A DNA stretch of 64,000 bases, taken from assembly GCA_963757265.1 (NCBI GenBank), contig CAVWRA010000006.1, positions 2,480,001 to 2,544,000 on the forward strand. Direction: 5' to 3'. Each line of letters opens with the position of its first letter. The first letter of the stretch is position 1. Positions 1-9,773 of the stretch are shown here, piece by piece. The stretch is from CAIVVT01 sp963757265 (GTDB taxonomy: Bacteria; Acidobacteriota; Terriglobia; Bryobacterales; Bryobacteraceae). A program made the position numbers and the translations under genes. The notes beneath the pieces are model-generated. The model ran no database searches. It had not been told where the DNA came from and saw only the letters and a program-made list of their open reading frames with translations.

Positions 1-892
1 TTGCAGAACTCCCTCACGCATGGCGTGATCAGCGCGACGTACCGACAGCTCTCACCCGAAAGTCCGATGGTCTATATCCAGACCGACGCGCCGATCAATC
101 CCGGCAACAGCGGCGGGCCATTGCTGGACATCCAGGGGCGCATCGCGGGCATCAATACCATGATTCTTTCCGAATCGGGCGGCAACGAAGGCATCGGCTT
201 TGCCATCCCGGCCAATCTGGCCCAGGACGTCTATCGGCGCTTGCGCAAGGACGGGCGGATACGGCGCGGCGCCATCGGCGTGCTCCCCGAGACGATCACG
301 CCCCGTTTGGGCGCGGCCCTGGGACTGGACCGCGATTCGGGCGTCATCCTCTCGGACGTGGTGCCGCATGGCGCGGCCGAAGCCGCCGGACTCCAGACCG
401 GAGACGTAGTCCTGTCGGTTGAACGGAAAGCCGATGCGGGCGGCGCGCGATCTGGTGCTGGCGGTCTTCCAGCATTCGCCCGGAGACGATTTGAAGATGG
501 AGATTCTGCGCCGCAAGGACCGCCTGTCCATCACCGTCGCCGTCCTCGACCGCAACGGTGAGCCCGGCCAGCTCGAGGACCTGGTCAATTACGACACGGC
601 GCTCGTTCGCCGCCTGGGGATTCTGGCCCTGACCGTGGACGAGCGGGTGAACGCCATCATGCCCCACCTGCGGCGTCTTTCGGGCGTTGCGGTGGCGGCG
701 GTTCCGGAGGAATATGCCGGGCTGAACCCGGGCCTGGTGGCGGGCGACGTGATCTATGAGCTGAACAACAAGCCCATCCCCACGCTCGAGGACCTGCGAA
801 AGGCGCTGAACGGCAAGACACGCAGCGATCCGATCGTCTTGCTGGTGGAACGCCTCGGGCAACTGATCTACGTGACGACGGAGATGGAATAA
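1..892 (+). CDS. HtrA/DegP-family periplasmic serine protease, 5' truncated and frameshifted
   Basis: Envelope quality-control trypsin-like protease. The window opens inside the protease domain: the serine motif GNSGGP lies at about residues 36-41 and is followed by two PDZ-like domains (from about nt 270 and nt 590). The true start lies upstream of the window. The frame used from base 1 leaves the family pattern after GDVVLSV; the sequence continues in the next frame as NGKPMRAARDL and runs to the stop at 890-892. Removing one T from GTTG at 418-421 restores VLSVNGKP, so a single extra base explains the break. The second PDZ is intact. Family assignment is secure; whether the lesion is real or technical is open. 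Confidence 0.85.
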
Positions 893-922
893 GCCCGCGC
901 TGGACGGAGTGCGTTTAGCGCC

Positions 923-1129
923 TTAGCCCGCTTTCCGGACCCCGCCCGTCTGCAAATTGCCCAGGTTCGCCAGCAGGAATTGCATCAGGTTGTAGAACCA
1001 GCGGTAGCCGGTGCCCGATTTATCGTCCGGCGCCGGCATCGTGTGCGCCAGCGCCGCCAGCACCCACACCGCGAGGTACACGTACGCGATGTGGGATGGA
1101 TTCTGCAACAGTGTCTTCAATTTGTCCAT
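923..1129 (-). CDS. Small membrane protein of unknown function
   Basis: 68 residues with one clear hydrophobic segment near residues 15-30 (YVYLAVWVLAALAH) and an aromatic second half (YRWFYNLMQFLLANLG). It starts 6 bp after the stop of the upstream lipoprotein gene, so the two are probably cotranscribed. Small size, one membrane helix and the partner lipoprotein are loosely reminiscent of phage holin/spanin pairs, but no lysin or other phage gene is nearby and I do not assign that function. Confidence 0.5.
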   Translation of the reverse strand: MDKLKTLLQNPSHIAYVYLAVWVLAALAHTMPAPDDKSGTGYRWFYNLMQFLLANLGNLQTGGVRKAG

Positions 1130-1135
1130 GACCGC

Positions 1136-1657
1136 TTACTTAGCTGCCGCGGCCTTCAGCGCCGCCAGTCTCGCGCGCAGCGCGGCCGCCCGGGACGCAA
1201 TCGCCTGCAGCCTGTGCGCATCAAATTTCTGCGCCGCCCGCGCCTTGGCCGGCGCGTGCGCCGCCTGGGCCTGAGCCTGCGCCAGCGTGGACAGGAACGC
1301 CTCGATGCTCCCCGCGATCGCGGTGGCGTAGACCTGAGCCTCTTCCGGCACCCCCTGCAAAGACGCCAGCGTCGCGGCGTAATAACCCGCGATGGTCACC
1401 GCCTTCACGGCGTCCGAGTCCCCCGAGGCCAGCTCAACCGACGTCTCCTGGTACGCGTCCGGCAATTGTGCAATGGCGCCCTCGATCACGACCGCGACAC
1501 CCGGCGGAATCTTGCCACCGGCCTCCAGTGCCCCGACCAGCACTTCCGTCGCGCTGACCGAAGCCTCCAAAGTGGCCAGAATCTGATTCTGCGCACACCC
1601 TGCCAGCAGCGCCAACGCCGTGGCTACTGCCATGATTCTAAAAACTTTCGTCTTCAT
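1136..1657 (-). CDS. Alanine-rich predicted lipoprotein
   Basis: 173 residues. The start at 1657 is chosen because it gives a signal peptide (MKTKVFRIMAVATALALL) with a lipobox LLAGC and because GGAGG sits 11 nt upstream; the in-frame ATG further out adds only a charged extension. After Cys the protein is a helical, Ala-rich chain with a basic tail (RLQAIASRAAALRARL), likely coiled-coil and membrane anchored. It precedes the small membrane protein gene by 6 bp. No family recognised. Confidence 0.6.
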   Translation of the reverse strand: MKTKVFRIMAVATALALLAGCAQNQILATLEASVSATEVLVGALEAGGKIPPGVAVVIEGAIAQLPDAYQETSVELASGDSDAVKAVTIAGYYAATLASLQGVPEEAQVYATAIAGSIEAFLSTLAQAQAQAAHAPAKARAAQKFDAHRLQAIASRAAALRARLAALKAAAAK

Positions 1658-1960
1658 GCCGATTCTTTCCTCCGATTTCCTTTTTGCCTCGTCTCGCCAA
1701 TCCACCCCAACCCGTTCGCCGAGCGAACCCCCAGCCGGTACGCCGGGTGGCCGTGGCGCCGGGATCTTACGCGTCCAAGCTGGTTGTGTTGTCCGGCTCT
1801 CCCTGTGGCAGCGCCGGGAAATGATGTCTCAGACCAACGCCCGCCTCAGACGCGTCCCAAACGCGTCTCGAAAGATGATCACGCGCCGCGGGCCGCCTTC
1901 CGGCCCCGCGCCGCTGCTCTCGCTCCCGCCAGCCGCCGACGACTGGCCCCTCGCCCAATA
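1658..1960. other. Intergenic region with one perfect hairpin
   Basis: About 300 bp between the 3' end of the LD-carboxypeptidase gene and the start of the lipoprotein gene. It holds a perfect 8-bp inverted repeat, AGACGCGT at 1848-1855 and ACGCGTCT at 1861-1868, with a 5-nt loop. No T-run follows on either strand, so it is not an intrinsic terminator; it could be an operator or a transcript-end hairpin. No gene supported. Confidence 0.4.
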
Positions 1961-2996
1961 CTACCCCCGGCTGTCAAGCGCTTCTTCCTCCACCGTGAGC
2001 GTTCCGGCGTCCGCATCGAGCGTCGCCCGCACCCCCAGCGGAAGCGTCAATTGGTCCTCCGTGTGGCCGATCGTCAACCCGGCCAGGACCGGCACTTTCA
2101 GCCCGCCCAGGATGTTGTCATACACCTCGCCCAGCGAAAATGTCGATTCGAACGCCGGCTTGAACTCGCGCGGCACGCAATCCTGGCACTCGCCCAGAAT
2201 CAGCCCCCGGATGTGGCGGAATTTGCCCGCCAGCCGGAGCTGCGTCAGCATCCGGTCCATGGAGTACGGCTGTTCGTCCACGTCCTCTAAAAACAATAGC
2301 TTACCGTCCGTCTGAATTTCCCATGGCGTGCCCATGGTGGTCGAAATCAGAGTCAGGTTTCCGCCCGTGAGCGGTCCCGTACCCTGGCCGCCGATGAGCG
2401 TCCGCAGCGGGTGCTTCGGCCGGATCGGGCGCTCCTCGGGCGGGTTTCGCAGCACCCCCAACGGGCGCGGGTCGAACAGCGCCCGGCGGAAATGCTCCAA
2501 GGTGTAATCGCTGAAATCCGCCAACACCGTCGGCCCGTGGAATGTGACCATGCCCGATTGCTGGTGCAGCCCCAAATGCAGCGCCGTAATATCGCTAAAA
2601 CCAGTGAAGATCTTGACGTGACTGCGGATCAGCGCGAAGTCGATCCGGTCCAGCAGCATCGCCGCGCCGTAGCCCCCGCGGGTGCAGAGAACGGCCTTCA
2701 CGTCCGGGTCAGTGAACGCGTCGTGCAGGTCGGATACGCGTTCCTCCACCGTGCCGCCGAGATACCCCGTTCTTTTACCGGCGTTACGGCCCAGTTTCCA
2801 CTTCAAGCCCAGGTATTCCACGGTGTGTCTGGCCAGTTGCAGCGCGTCGGGGCTCGAGACGTAGGTCGAAGGGGTGATCAACGCGACCGTGTCGCCGGGC
2901 TGCAGAGTGCTTCGGTTTCAATAAAGCAGGGGGACCGGCCGGGCCGCCGGAGCCGGCCGCCGCGGTCGCCGAGAACAGGAACGACCGGCGCTGCAT
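1961..2996 (-). CDS. ldcA: S66 LD-carboxypeptidase (muramoyltetrapeptide carboxypeptidase family), frameshifted near the N-terminus
   Basis: Cleaves the terminal D-Ala from murein tetrapeptides during cell-wall recycling. Family features are a start like LQPGDTVALITPSTYV, the nucleophile region CTRGGYGA, TGFSDITALH, and the C-terminal TIGHTEDQLTLPLG. A signal-like N-terminus, MQRRSFLFSATAAAGSGG, starts at 2996, 2 bp after the stop of the upstream membrane-protein gene, but it is in another frame. Removing one A from CCGAAG near 2914-2918 joins them as LLKPSTLQPGDTV. Without repair the intact part starts at 2881 and lacks the first strand of the fold. It is the last gene of the four-gene minus-strand operon. 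Confidence 0.8.
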
Positions 2997-2998
2997 CG

Positions 2999-4120
2999 CT
3001 AGACTCCCGAGCCGTCCGATCCGGGCGGCTCCGCGCGTGTTTCCGCCTCTGCATTCACCGCGGAATCACCGTGCTGAACCGGCGTCTCCACCGGCAAAAC
3101 ACCTTGTTCCACAGCTGCTTCTGCCGATGGATGGCCGGGTTCGACCGGCACTTCAGCGGATGATTCACCGTGTTCCGTCGGCCATTCCGCCGGTAGAACA
3201 GGCTCCTCCACGGGCAAATCGGCCGGCGATTCCAGGGTCCCGGCCGCGGCCGGCGCGGGCTTCAGCGCCTGGTAAATCTCGAGCGCCGCACCCCACACCG
3301 CGACCCGCTGCGCCGTGCGGAACAGAATGAATACCTGCTGCAGCAGCACCAGCAGCAGAATGGTGCCCGTGGCGGTCGGGTGCATGGCGTTGGACACCGC
3401 CAGATACAGTTTGAGCAAAATGGCGAAAACCGCGGCGTTCATCGCCCATACGCCCATCGTCGTGCCGAAGTGTTTGAAGACGAACGCAAAGGACCGCAGC
3501 AGTCCCATCACCGAGCCGCGCACGTCGTCGGCCACCAGCCGGACCTTGGCATAATCCAGCACGGTCGCCATCCACCCCAGCAGCAGCACCGTGAGCACGC
3601 TGCCGGCGATGCCCGTCACGCCGATCGGCCAAGCCTCCATGCCGTCCTTCCAGATCGCGCTGGCGATCATGGCGGGGGCCGAGCCGGCCAACGCCGCCAG
3701 TCCATAACCGATCAAGCCCAACAGGCTCAGCCGGAACAGGCGCCAGAAATGGCGGCCCGCGCCGGCCAGAAACGGGCCGAAACGGAAGCAGTCCCAGCAC
3801 TCGCTCAACATGGTCAGCACGCCGCCGGCCAGCAGAACCGTGCCCAGCCATGAGAACAGCGCAGCGACGATGGCGCCCTGGGTGAGGCCGGCGGCAGCGG
3901 TTCCCAGGGGCTCGTGCATCTCGCTCAGCCAGGCCACGTCGAAACCATCGAGGAGCCGGCCGGCCATGCGGCTGTGAGCCAATGGCTGCAGCGCCATGGA
4001 AGCCGCGGGTGCGGCGACGATCAGCGCCACCAGCGCGTAGAAAATCCACACAATGGAGAGCGCCGCCTTGGAGCGCATTGTGGCCGCCCAACCGCGGCCG
4101 AAGGCTTGAAATGCCGTCAT
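2999..4120 (-). CDS. Polytopic membrane protein with repetitive acidic tail
   Basis: 373 residues. Five to six hydrophobic segments lie between residues 15 and 275 (for example ALSIVWIFYALVALIVAA and GTILLLVLLQQVFILF). After about residue 290 the tail becomes a low-complexity, Pro/Glu/Val-rich repeat built on variants of PVExGxxxAE. The layout resembles uncharacterised integral membrane proteins of the YihY/DUF975 kind, but I do not assign a family. AAGGAG precedes the start, which lies 11 bp after the M1 peptidase stop; the gene ends 2 bp before the ldcA start. Co-expression with the peptidases is likely. Confidence 0.65.
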   Translation of the reverse strand: MTAFQAFGRGWAATMRSKAALSIVWIFYALVALIVAAPAASMALQPLAHSRMAGRLLDGFDVAWLSEMHEPLGTAAAGLTQGAIVAALFSWLGTVLLAGGVLTMLSECWDCFRFGPFLAGAGRHFWRLFRLSLLGLIGYGLAALAGSAPAMIASAIWKDGMEAWPIGVTGIAGSVLTVLLLGWMATVLDYAKVRLVADDVRGSVMGLLRSFAFVFKHFGTTMGVWAMNAAVFAILLKLYLAVSNAMHPTATGTILLLVLLQQVFILFRTAQRVAVWGAALEIYQALKPAPAAAGTLESPADLPVEEPVLPAEWPTEHGESSAEVPVEPGHPSAEAAVEQGVLPVETPVQHGDSAVNAEAETRAEPPGSDGSGV

Positions 4121-4131
4121 GGGAATTCTCC

Positions 4132-6276
4132 TTACACAAACGCGCTCATCCAGAGCACGAGGTTCTGCAGCCAGAACTCAAACTGAGAGCCCCACCGGGC
4201 GGCCAGCTTCTTCGGATAATGATCCTGCCAGCTATCGTTGGTCCGATTGACGTCGAGTTCATGTTTGCGCAGCGGATCGACCTGCACCCAGTCCACCTTG
4301 GCCCTTTTTTCGAACTTGAATTTGACCCAGCGCTCAATGCCGTCCCAGTGCTGTTTTTCGATCGAGCCGTCGTCGAAATGGATCCGCACATCCACCGGCA
4401 GGACGGCGTCGCCCTCGCGCCGGATGCGCACCGTGTTTTCGTACAGGTCCTTGTGGCCTTTCTGCTGGGAGGCCTTGAAGTCGATCTTTGACGCTTCCGC
4501 GACGCCCACCGTGCGGCGCTTGCCGTTCTCGTCGAAGACGCCCAGCCAGGTTTCGAGCTTTCTCGACTCCACGGCGTCCACTTTGTAGTCCAGCTTGCGG
4601 GCATGGAAGACGAACTGGTCGAACAGTGGCGTGAAATCGCGGCCCGAGACCTCGTTCACGACTTGCAGAAAATCGAGCGTGTCGGGATGGTGGAAACGCC
4701 AGCGCTGGCTATAGGTGCGCATAACGCGGGCCATCGTGTCCGGCCCCATCAGATTCTCGAGAGTGTCCAGGAAAACTGCCGTCTTCATGTAGGAGCTGAC
4801 GGCATAGCTGTTCCCATTGGCGTAGCTCCAGGCGTTGCGCAGAATCGGGTCTTCGTCCGGCAGTGAACTGTACGCCAGGCGGTTCTCGGCTGCGGCCGTG
4901 AGCTTCGGCAGCCCGAACCACCCGGCCATCTGGATGCCGAAGATGCGCACGGGCAGCGCCGACGGCCCATATACTTCATCCATGATTTTGGTCGTGGCAT
5001 AGGTATTGAAGCCTTCGTCCATCCACGACTCCTCAAATTCGTTGGTGGCCACGAGCTGCATGAAGAACTGGTGGCCGAATTCGTGCACGGTGGCTCCCTC
5101 GAGTACCAGATAAACGTCGTCGGGCATCCTCCAGCCGGTCCCGCAACTGATGAAGGTCGGGTACTCCATGCCGCCCGCGCCGCCCGCGCCGTAGGGGGGA
5201 TCGACCAGCGTCAGCGTGCGGTACGGATAATGCCCGAAGCGCAGACCGAAGCCTTTGATGCCGGCGATGGCGGCGCGGAAGTAGCGATCGGCCTGCTCGG
5301 AGTGTTCGGGCTGGAGCATCAACGTGATCCTCACGTCGCTGAGCCGTGCCTGCTCCTCGGGGATCCCGAACAGCTTGGCCGTGCGGGCCAGCTCCACGGG
5401 CGTGACCTCGCGGGCTGCGACGAAATCGCGCTCCAGCTTCAGATAAGTCGGCTGCGCGGTCCAGGCGAAGTCGATGACGCTGGGCTGGCGGTAGGTCCAG
5501 GTGGTGGTTTTCTTCGCCCGGTCCTCCTTCTTGTCAACCAGTTCGCCGGTGGCGCCGATTTTGTACTCCGAAGGCAGCGTGATCTCGGCCGAATAGTCCC
5601 CGAAATTGGCGAAGAACTCGCTGTTGGCGTGGAATTGGTGGCAATTCCAACCGGCCTTTTGAGCATGCCGGAAGCCGGCCGTCTCCCACACGCCGATTTT
5701 TGGAAACCACTGCCCGGCGAGGTAAAAGGTTCCGTGGAAACCGGTGCGCGCGAATACCGTCGGCAACTTAGTCTCGAAATCGATGTTCAACCGTATGCTG
5801 GCGCCTGGCTTGACGGGCGTGGCGAGCGGGACCTCGATCACAGTCTGGTCGTCCTTATTGCCATCGTCGGGCTGGATGAATTGGATCGCCTTGGTGAGAT
5901 CTGGACCGTTTTCGAGGCGCATGCTCTTTACGTCGACCCAGCCCCACTCCTTCCCGCCGAACTGGTCGCCGCGCAATTGCCCGCCGGATTCGCGCATGAA
6001 CGTACTTTTCTGGTTCTTGAAGGCGTTCATGTAGAGGTGGAAACGCAGCACGGGCACGCTGTCGGGCGAGTCGTTGAGCCAGGTCAGCGTTTCGCTGCCG
6101 TGCAATATGTGGGCTTTAGGGTCGAGGGAGACCTTGAAGGCGTAGCTGGCGATGGGTTTTGTCAGCTCACCGGCGACGGGTGTCGTCAGTTGACCGTGAA
6201 GTCCCAGGGAGAAAGCCACAATCAGCCCCGCGATCGAGGCTGCTCTGGGCGCTGGACTCAGCCGTATTCTCATCAT
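4132..6276 (-). CDS. M1-family metallopeptidase, secreted
   Basis: Zinc aminopeptidase of the gluzincin M1 family, 714 residues with an N-terminal signal peptide (RAASIAGLIVAFSLGLHG). The catalytic HEFGH lies near residues 397-401, with the distal zinc ligand in ESWMDEGFNTYA; the GGMEYP exopeptidase-type motif lies upstream. The start at 6276 is chosen because its ATG overlaps the TGA of the preceding hydrolase (ATGA), with GGAGAAGAA just upstream; the in-frame ATG at 6309 would lie deep inside that gene. Probably releases amino acids from peptides outside the cytoplasm. Second gene of the operon. Confidence 0.88.
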   Translation of the reverse strand: MMRIRLSPAPRAASIAGLIVAFSLGLHGQLTTPVAGELTKPIASYAFKVSLDPKAHILHGSETLTWLNDSPDSVPVLRFHLYMNAFKNQKSTFMRESGGQLRGDQFGGKEWGWVDVKSMRLENGPDLTKAIQFIQPDDGNKDDQTVIEVPLATPVKPGASIRLNIDFETKLPTVFARTGFHGTFYLAGQWFPKIGVWETAGFRHAQKAGWNCHQFHANSEFFANFGDYSAEITLPSEYKIGATGELVDKKEDRAKKTTTWTYRQPSVIDFAWTAQPTYLKLERDFVAAREVTPVELARTAKLFGIPEEQARLSDVRITLMLQPEHSEQADRYFRAAIAGIKGFGLRFGHYPYRTLTLVDPPYGAGGAGGMEYPTFISCGTGWRMPDDVYLVLEGATVHEFGHQFFMQLVATNEFEESWMDEGFNTYATTKIMDEVYGPSALPVRIFGIQMAGWFGLPKLTAAAENRLAYSSLPDEDPILRNAWSYANGNSYAVSSYMKTAVFLDTLENLMGPDTMARVMRTYSQRWRFHHPDTLDFLQVVNEVSGRDFTPLFDQFVFHARKLDYKVDAVESRKLETWLGVFDENGKRRTVGVAEASKIDFKASQQKGHKDLYENTVRIRREGDAVLPVDVRIHFDDGSIEKQHWDGIERWVKFKFEKRAKVDWVQVDPLRKHELDVNRTNDSWQDHYPKKLAARWGSQFEFWLQNLVLWMSAFV

Positions 6277-7655
6277 TTCTTCTCCAATCCGGTTTGCCGC
6301 CGGATCCACTGCGTAATTGTCTCCAGCGCCACGGGGGCGATGGTTTCCTCTATCCGAACATACTCCGATACAGAGCCCGTGACCGCCGTCTGGAACAGGT
6401 GGTTCAGTCCGCGCAGGCGCACCGTTTTGAAGTTATCATTGCCGGCCTTCTTCAGCGCCGCCGCGATGGCGGCCAGGTTTTCATCGGCCGCCACCTGGCA
6501 GTCCAGATCGCCGATCAGCGCCAGCACGGGCATCTTCAGCTTCTCGATGGTGGTCGCCGGGTCGTAAGTCAGGAAATAGCGCGACCAGGCGTCGTTGTGG
6601 ATAAGCATCCGGTTGACCTCGGGAGAGTACCCGAACTCCTTGTGGACCTTCTCCGCAGCGGCGGGAATCGAGGGCTCGGCCTCGAGGATCTCGACCACGC
6701 GCGCCACGCGCTTGTGCTGCCGCGCGATCTCGGGCTCGCTCATGCCCTCGACGCGCGACATGCTGTCGGTCTGCGTCAGCGCGATGCGCTCACCCGTGAC
6801 GCCCGTTCCTGCCAGTATCACCACCAAGGCGATGTCTTTGCGCTGCGCCGCCACCATCGGAGCGAGGACGCCGCCCTCGCTGTGCCCGAGCAGTCCGATG
6901 TGGCGGTGGTCGATGTCCGTCCGCGACATCAGGTAGTCGACCGCCGCCGAGGCATCGGAAGCAAACTCCACGCTGGTGGCGGTCTCGTAGTCTCCCTTCG
7001 ACTTGCCGATCCCGCGTTTGTCGTAGCGCAGCACGGCGATGCCGTGGCGCGTCAGGTAGTCGGCCAGGACCAGGAAAGGCTTGTGGCCGGCGACGTCCTC
7101 GTCGCGCGCGTTCGGCCCGCTGCCGGTGATCAGCACAACGGCCGGCGGCTTGTGCCGCTTCGGGGCGGCGGGGTCTTCGCGCGGGATGGTAAAGGTGCCG
7201 GAGAGAGTGATGCCCGCGGCGCGGTTCTGGAACTCGGCATCCTCACTGACGTAGGGATAGGGCGGCACGGGGTTTTGCGGGCGCTTCGGCGGTGCGGTCC
7301 CACCGCGGTGGAACACCAGCTTCATGGCCAGGCCGCTCTGCCGAAACTCGCCGTCGATGCTGTCGCCGATCAGCTTGCCCTGAAACGTGGCGCCGGCCTG
7401 ACGCAGGCTGAAGCGCACCATGTTCAGGTCCAGGCGCAGGTCGTCAACCGGGATGCCGCTGGCGTGCTGGTCGAGGCTGTCGAAGGTCGCCCGCAGCGCG
7501 CCGTTGGGGACCTGCGAGACGTGCAGCGCGAGCCGCAGTTTCTGACCCGGCGCCTCCAGTGTGCCGGTCCAATCGCCGCTGAGCGGCGACTCCGCCGCCG
7601 CGGCGAATGCTATGGCCGCCAGCAGGACGGCGGATAATCGGACCGCAAAACGCAT
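6273..7655 (-). CDS. Secreted alpha/beta-hydrolase (serine esterase/peptidase-like)
   Basis: 460 residues. The start at 7655 gives a signal peptide (MRFAVRLSAVLLAAIAFAAAA). An N-terminal beta domain (about 20-150) is followed by an alpha/beta-hydrolase domain with oxyanion-region GSGPNARDED, the nucleophile elbow GHSEGG near residue 258, an acid in IGDLDCQV, and the catalytic His in GLNHLFQ. It leads the operon and is translationally coupled to the M1 peptidase. The start codon directly abuts the end of a dispersed repeat (7656-7837), so no native ribosome-binding site precedes it. Substrate unknown. Confidence 0.8.
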   Translation of the reverse strand: MRFAVRLSAVLLAAIAFAAAAESPLSGDWTGTLEAPGQKLRLALHVSQVPNGALRATFDSLDQHASGIPVDDLRLDLNMVRFSLRQAGATFQGKLIGDSIDGEFRQSGLAMKLVFHRGGTAPPKRPQNPVPPYPYVSEDAEFQNRAAGITLSGTFTIPREDPAAPKRHKPPAVVLITGSGPNARDEDVAGHKPFLVLADYLTRHGIAVLRYDKRGIGKSKGDYETATSVEFASDASAAVDYLMSRTDIDHRHIGLLGHSEGGVLAPMVAAQRKDIALVVILAGTGVTGERIALTQTDSMSRVEGMSEPEIARQHKRVARVVEILEAEPSIPAAAEKVHKEFGYSPEVNRMLIHNDAWSRYFLTYDPATTIEKLKMPVLALIGDLDCQVAADENLAAIAAALKKAGNDNFKTVRLRGLNHLFQTAVTGSVSEYVRIEETIAPVALETITQWIRRQTGLEKK

Positions 7656-7837
7656 TAGCCCGGATGTTGCACCACGATCGCAGCGAGGCGCGATGAGAGG
7701 GCTGCAGATACAAGGCGCGCGAAGGGAGCCGCCCGCAGGCGTACTTGGCGGTACGTCGAGGACGGCGACCGAGCGCAACGCAGTAGATGCGGCCCTATCG
7801 CGCGCCGCAGCCGATTGTTGGTGAAACATCCGGGCTA
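7656..7837. repeat. MITE-like dispersed repeat, copy A
   Basis: A 182-bp element bounded by near-perfect 19-bp inverted repeats: TAGCCCGGATGTTGCACCA at 7656-7674 and its complement at 7819-7837 with one mismatch. The interior carries TGCGTTGCGCTCGGTCGCC (minus strand) and CTCCCTTCGCGCGCC, both shared with copy B at 31409-31591 in opposite window orientation. It has no coding capacity. It touches the start codon of the hydrolase gene at 7655. Confidence 0.75.
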
Positions 7838-7957
7838 GAGCCATGATACTCGCCTGGCTTGAAACAGCAGCGGAATAAAAGGCCAGAAGGTCGGAAGAAG
7901 TGCGCCTCGCACGCGGCCGCGCGTTGGAGGAGACTAGCGGATGGGTCCTGGTTTATT

Positions 7958-9283
7958 ATGCGCATTCATCTTTCCAACTACGGCGAGGCCTCGTCGCAGC
8001 CCTCGCCGGTGAGCCGCATGATGTCGCAATTCGCGGCCGGCTTCCGCGATGGCGTGGACGTCAATCTCGGCGTCGGATACGTGAACGAAAAGACGATTCC
8101 GGTCGGGCATTTGAGAGCCGCGATGGAGGCCGTGGCCGGCGATCCGGTGCGCTACCGGCAGGCGTTCAACTATGGCAGTCCGGCGGGATCACCCAACCTG
8201 ATCGCCTCGCTGCGGCGCTTCCTGATCGAGCAGCATGTCGGGCAATTGGACGAGACCACCCTGGCGCGGCAGCGGCTGGCGATCGGCGCTTGCGGGGCGA
8301 CGAGCATTCTGGACGCATTGGCCGGCGTGTTGCCGCGGGGCATCGTGGTGACGTCCGATCCGATGTACTACATCTACACCGAAGGCCTGATGCGCCGCGG
8401 CTTTGACGTGCTGGCCGTGCCCGAGGACGACGAGGGGATCGAACTGGGCGCACTCGAGCGCAAGCTGGATGCGCTGGGCGCTGCGGCGGAGCGGATTTCG
8501 TTCTTCTACACGGTCACGGTCAACAACCCGTCGTGCACGATTCTGTCCAACCGGCGGCGGCGGGCGCTCCTGGATGTGGCGGCGAGGCTATCGCGAAAAC
8601 AGGGCCGGCGGATTCCAATCGTCTATGATCTGGCCTACGAGCCGTTGCTGCACGATCCATGCGTCGAACCGTTTCTCTCGGCGTTGCCGGCGGACGAACT
8701 GGGCCTCGCTTACGAGATCGGGTCGCTCTCGAAGGTGCTGGCGCCGGGGATGCGGATCGGCTACATCCTCGGACCGGACGGGCCGTTCATGAACGCCATG
8801 GTCGAGGCGACCAGCGACACCGGCTTCAGCGCGCCGCTGTTCGTCCAGGAGATGGCCGGCTACCTGCTCGACCATCACATCGGCGGCCAGATCCACGCCG
8901 TCAACGCGGGCTATCGCGAGAAGGCGCTGGCGGTGCGCGCGGGGCTCCATCGGGAACTCGGGCCGCTGGTGGAGCAGTGCCGCGGCGGCAGCGCGGGCTT
9001 CTATTACTACCTGACTTTGTCGGTCCAGACGCATCCGGACTCGGCCTTTTTCCGCTTCCTGAACCGGATCACCGGAGATGCGGCCGTGGACGGTCCGGCG
9101 GAGCAGCGGCAGCCGTGCGTCAGCTACATTCCCGGACAATACTGCGTCCACCCGCGGGGCGACCTGGCCGCGCGCGGCCGGCGCCAACTGCGGATCTCTT
9201 ACGCCTTCGAAAACGTGGAGCGGATCCTGCAGGCGCTGGGACTGATGCGCGCAGCGGCCGAGTACGCAGGATTGGCGTCCTGA
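7958..9283 (+). CDS. PLP-dependent class I/II aminotransferase
   Basis: 441 residues, fold-type I aminotransferase. Visible landmarks are the substrate/N-term region VNLGVGYVNEKTIP, cofactor contact YGSPAGSPNL, NNPSCTI, YDLAYEPLL (Asp/Tyr binding PLP), and the Schiff-base lysine in GSLSKVLAPGMRIGYI near residue 259. The C-terminal Arg region is QLRISYAFE. The start at 7958 begins at the conserved body; upstream in-frame codons are a basic, non-conserved run. The GGAGGAG at 7926-7932 is too far away to decide. Resembles valine-pyruvate/2-aminoadipate-type enzymes; substrate not assigned. Confidence 0.8.
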   Translation: MRIHLSNYGEASSQPSPVSRMMSQFAAGFRDGVDVNLGVGYVNEKTIPVGHLRAAMEAVAGDPVRYRQAFNYGSPAGSPNLIASLRRFLIEQHVGQLDETTLARQRLAIGACGATSILDALAGVLPRGIVVTSDPMYYIYTEGLMRRGFDVLAVPEDDEGIELGALERKLDALGAAAERISFFYTVTVNNPSCTILSNRRRRALLDVAARLSRKQGRRIPIVYDLAYEPLLHDPCVEPFLSALPADELGLAYEIGSLSKVLAPGMRIGYILGPDGPFMNAMVEATSDTGFSAPLFVQEMAGYLLDHHIGGQIHAVNAGYREKALAVRAGLHRELGPLVEQCRGGSAGFYYYLTLSVQTHPDSAFFRFLNRITGDAAVDGPAEQRQPCVSYIPGQYCVHPRGDLAARGRRQLRISYAFENVERILQALGLMRAAAEYAGLAS

Positions 9284-9773
9284 AGCCCTCGCCACACCCC
9301 GCGCCGCACCCGACATTTCGACACGACACCCGTCTTTATCGCCCCCAGCGCTCCATTGACGCCCTCGGCCAAGTCGGAGTTAATTCGCTATCTCATTGAA
9401 TTTGAAAGCACTAAACAGACCCCAGCCCGCTCCGCGGAGGTGTTCGGCCCACCCGGCACAACGCGACAGTTTTCGACATTTTTCGACACTTTTCGACACC
9501 ACCGTCGAATTCTGTCGCGTCGCCCTGTTGCGCCCGTTATTTCGTCCTATATTCGCTCTTGACATCGGGGTGTATCCTCAAGTGGGGACAGAGCTTACGC
9601 GGAATTGGCTTTGTTCCTTCAAATTTGTTTTCCAATTCGCGCAGCGCGGACCGGCTCTCGGCCCGCGCCGCGTCGGATTTCGGGGGCGATGTCAGGCGGC
9701 CGCGTGCCGGGCGGCCACTTGCCAGACGGATGACACCCGTCAATCCTATCGGCAAATAGGCCAACCGTCCGGC
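9284..9773. other. Intergenic region with dispersed repeat motifs
   Basis: About 490 bp between an aminotransferase gene and the 3' end of the prolyl oligopeptidase gene. It contains a short tandem series of TTTTCGACA(C/T) at about 9470-9500 and the motif AATTGGCTTTGTTCCT at 9603-9618. Both motifs recur at 33150-33270, the second in inverted orientation. Short frames across it look like repeat-derived noise; no gene is supported. Confidence 0.5.

Noticed and set aside
923..1657. Holin/spanin-like phage lysis pair
   Set aside because: No lysin, integrase or structural phage gene nearby; the resemblance is only in size and topology.
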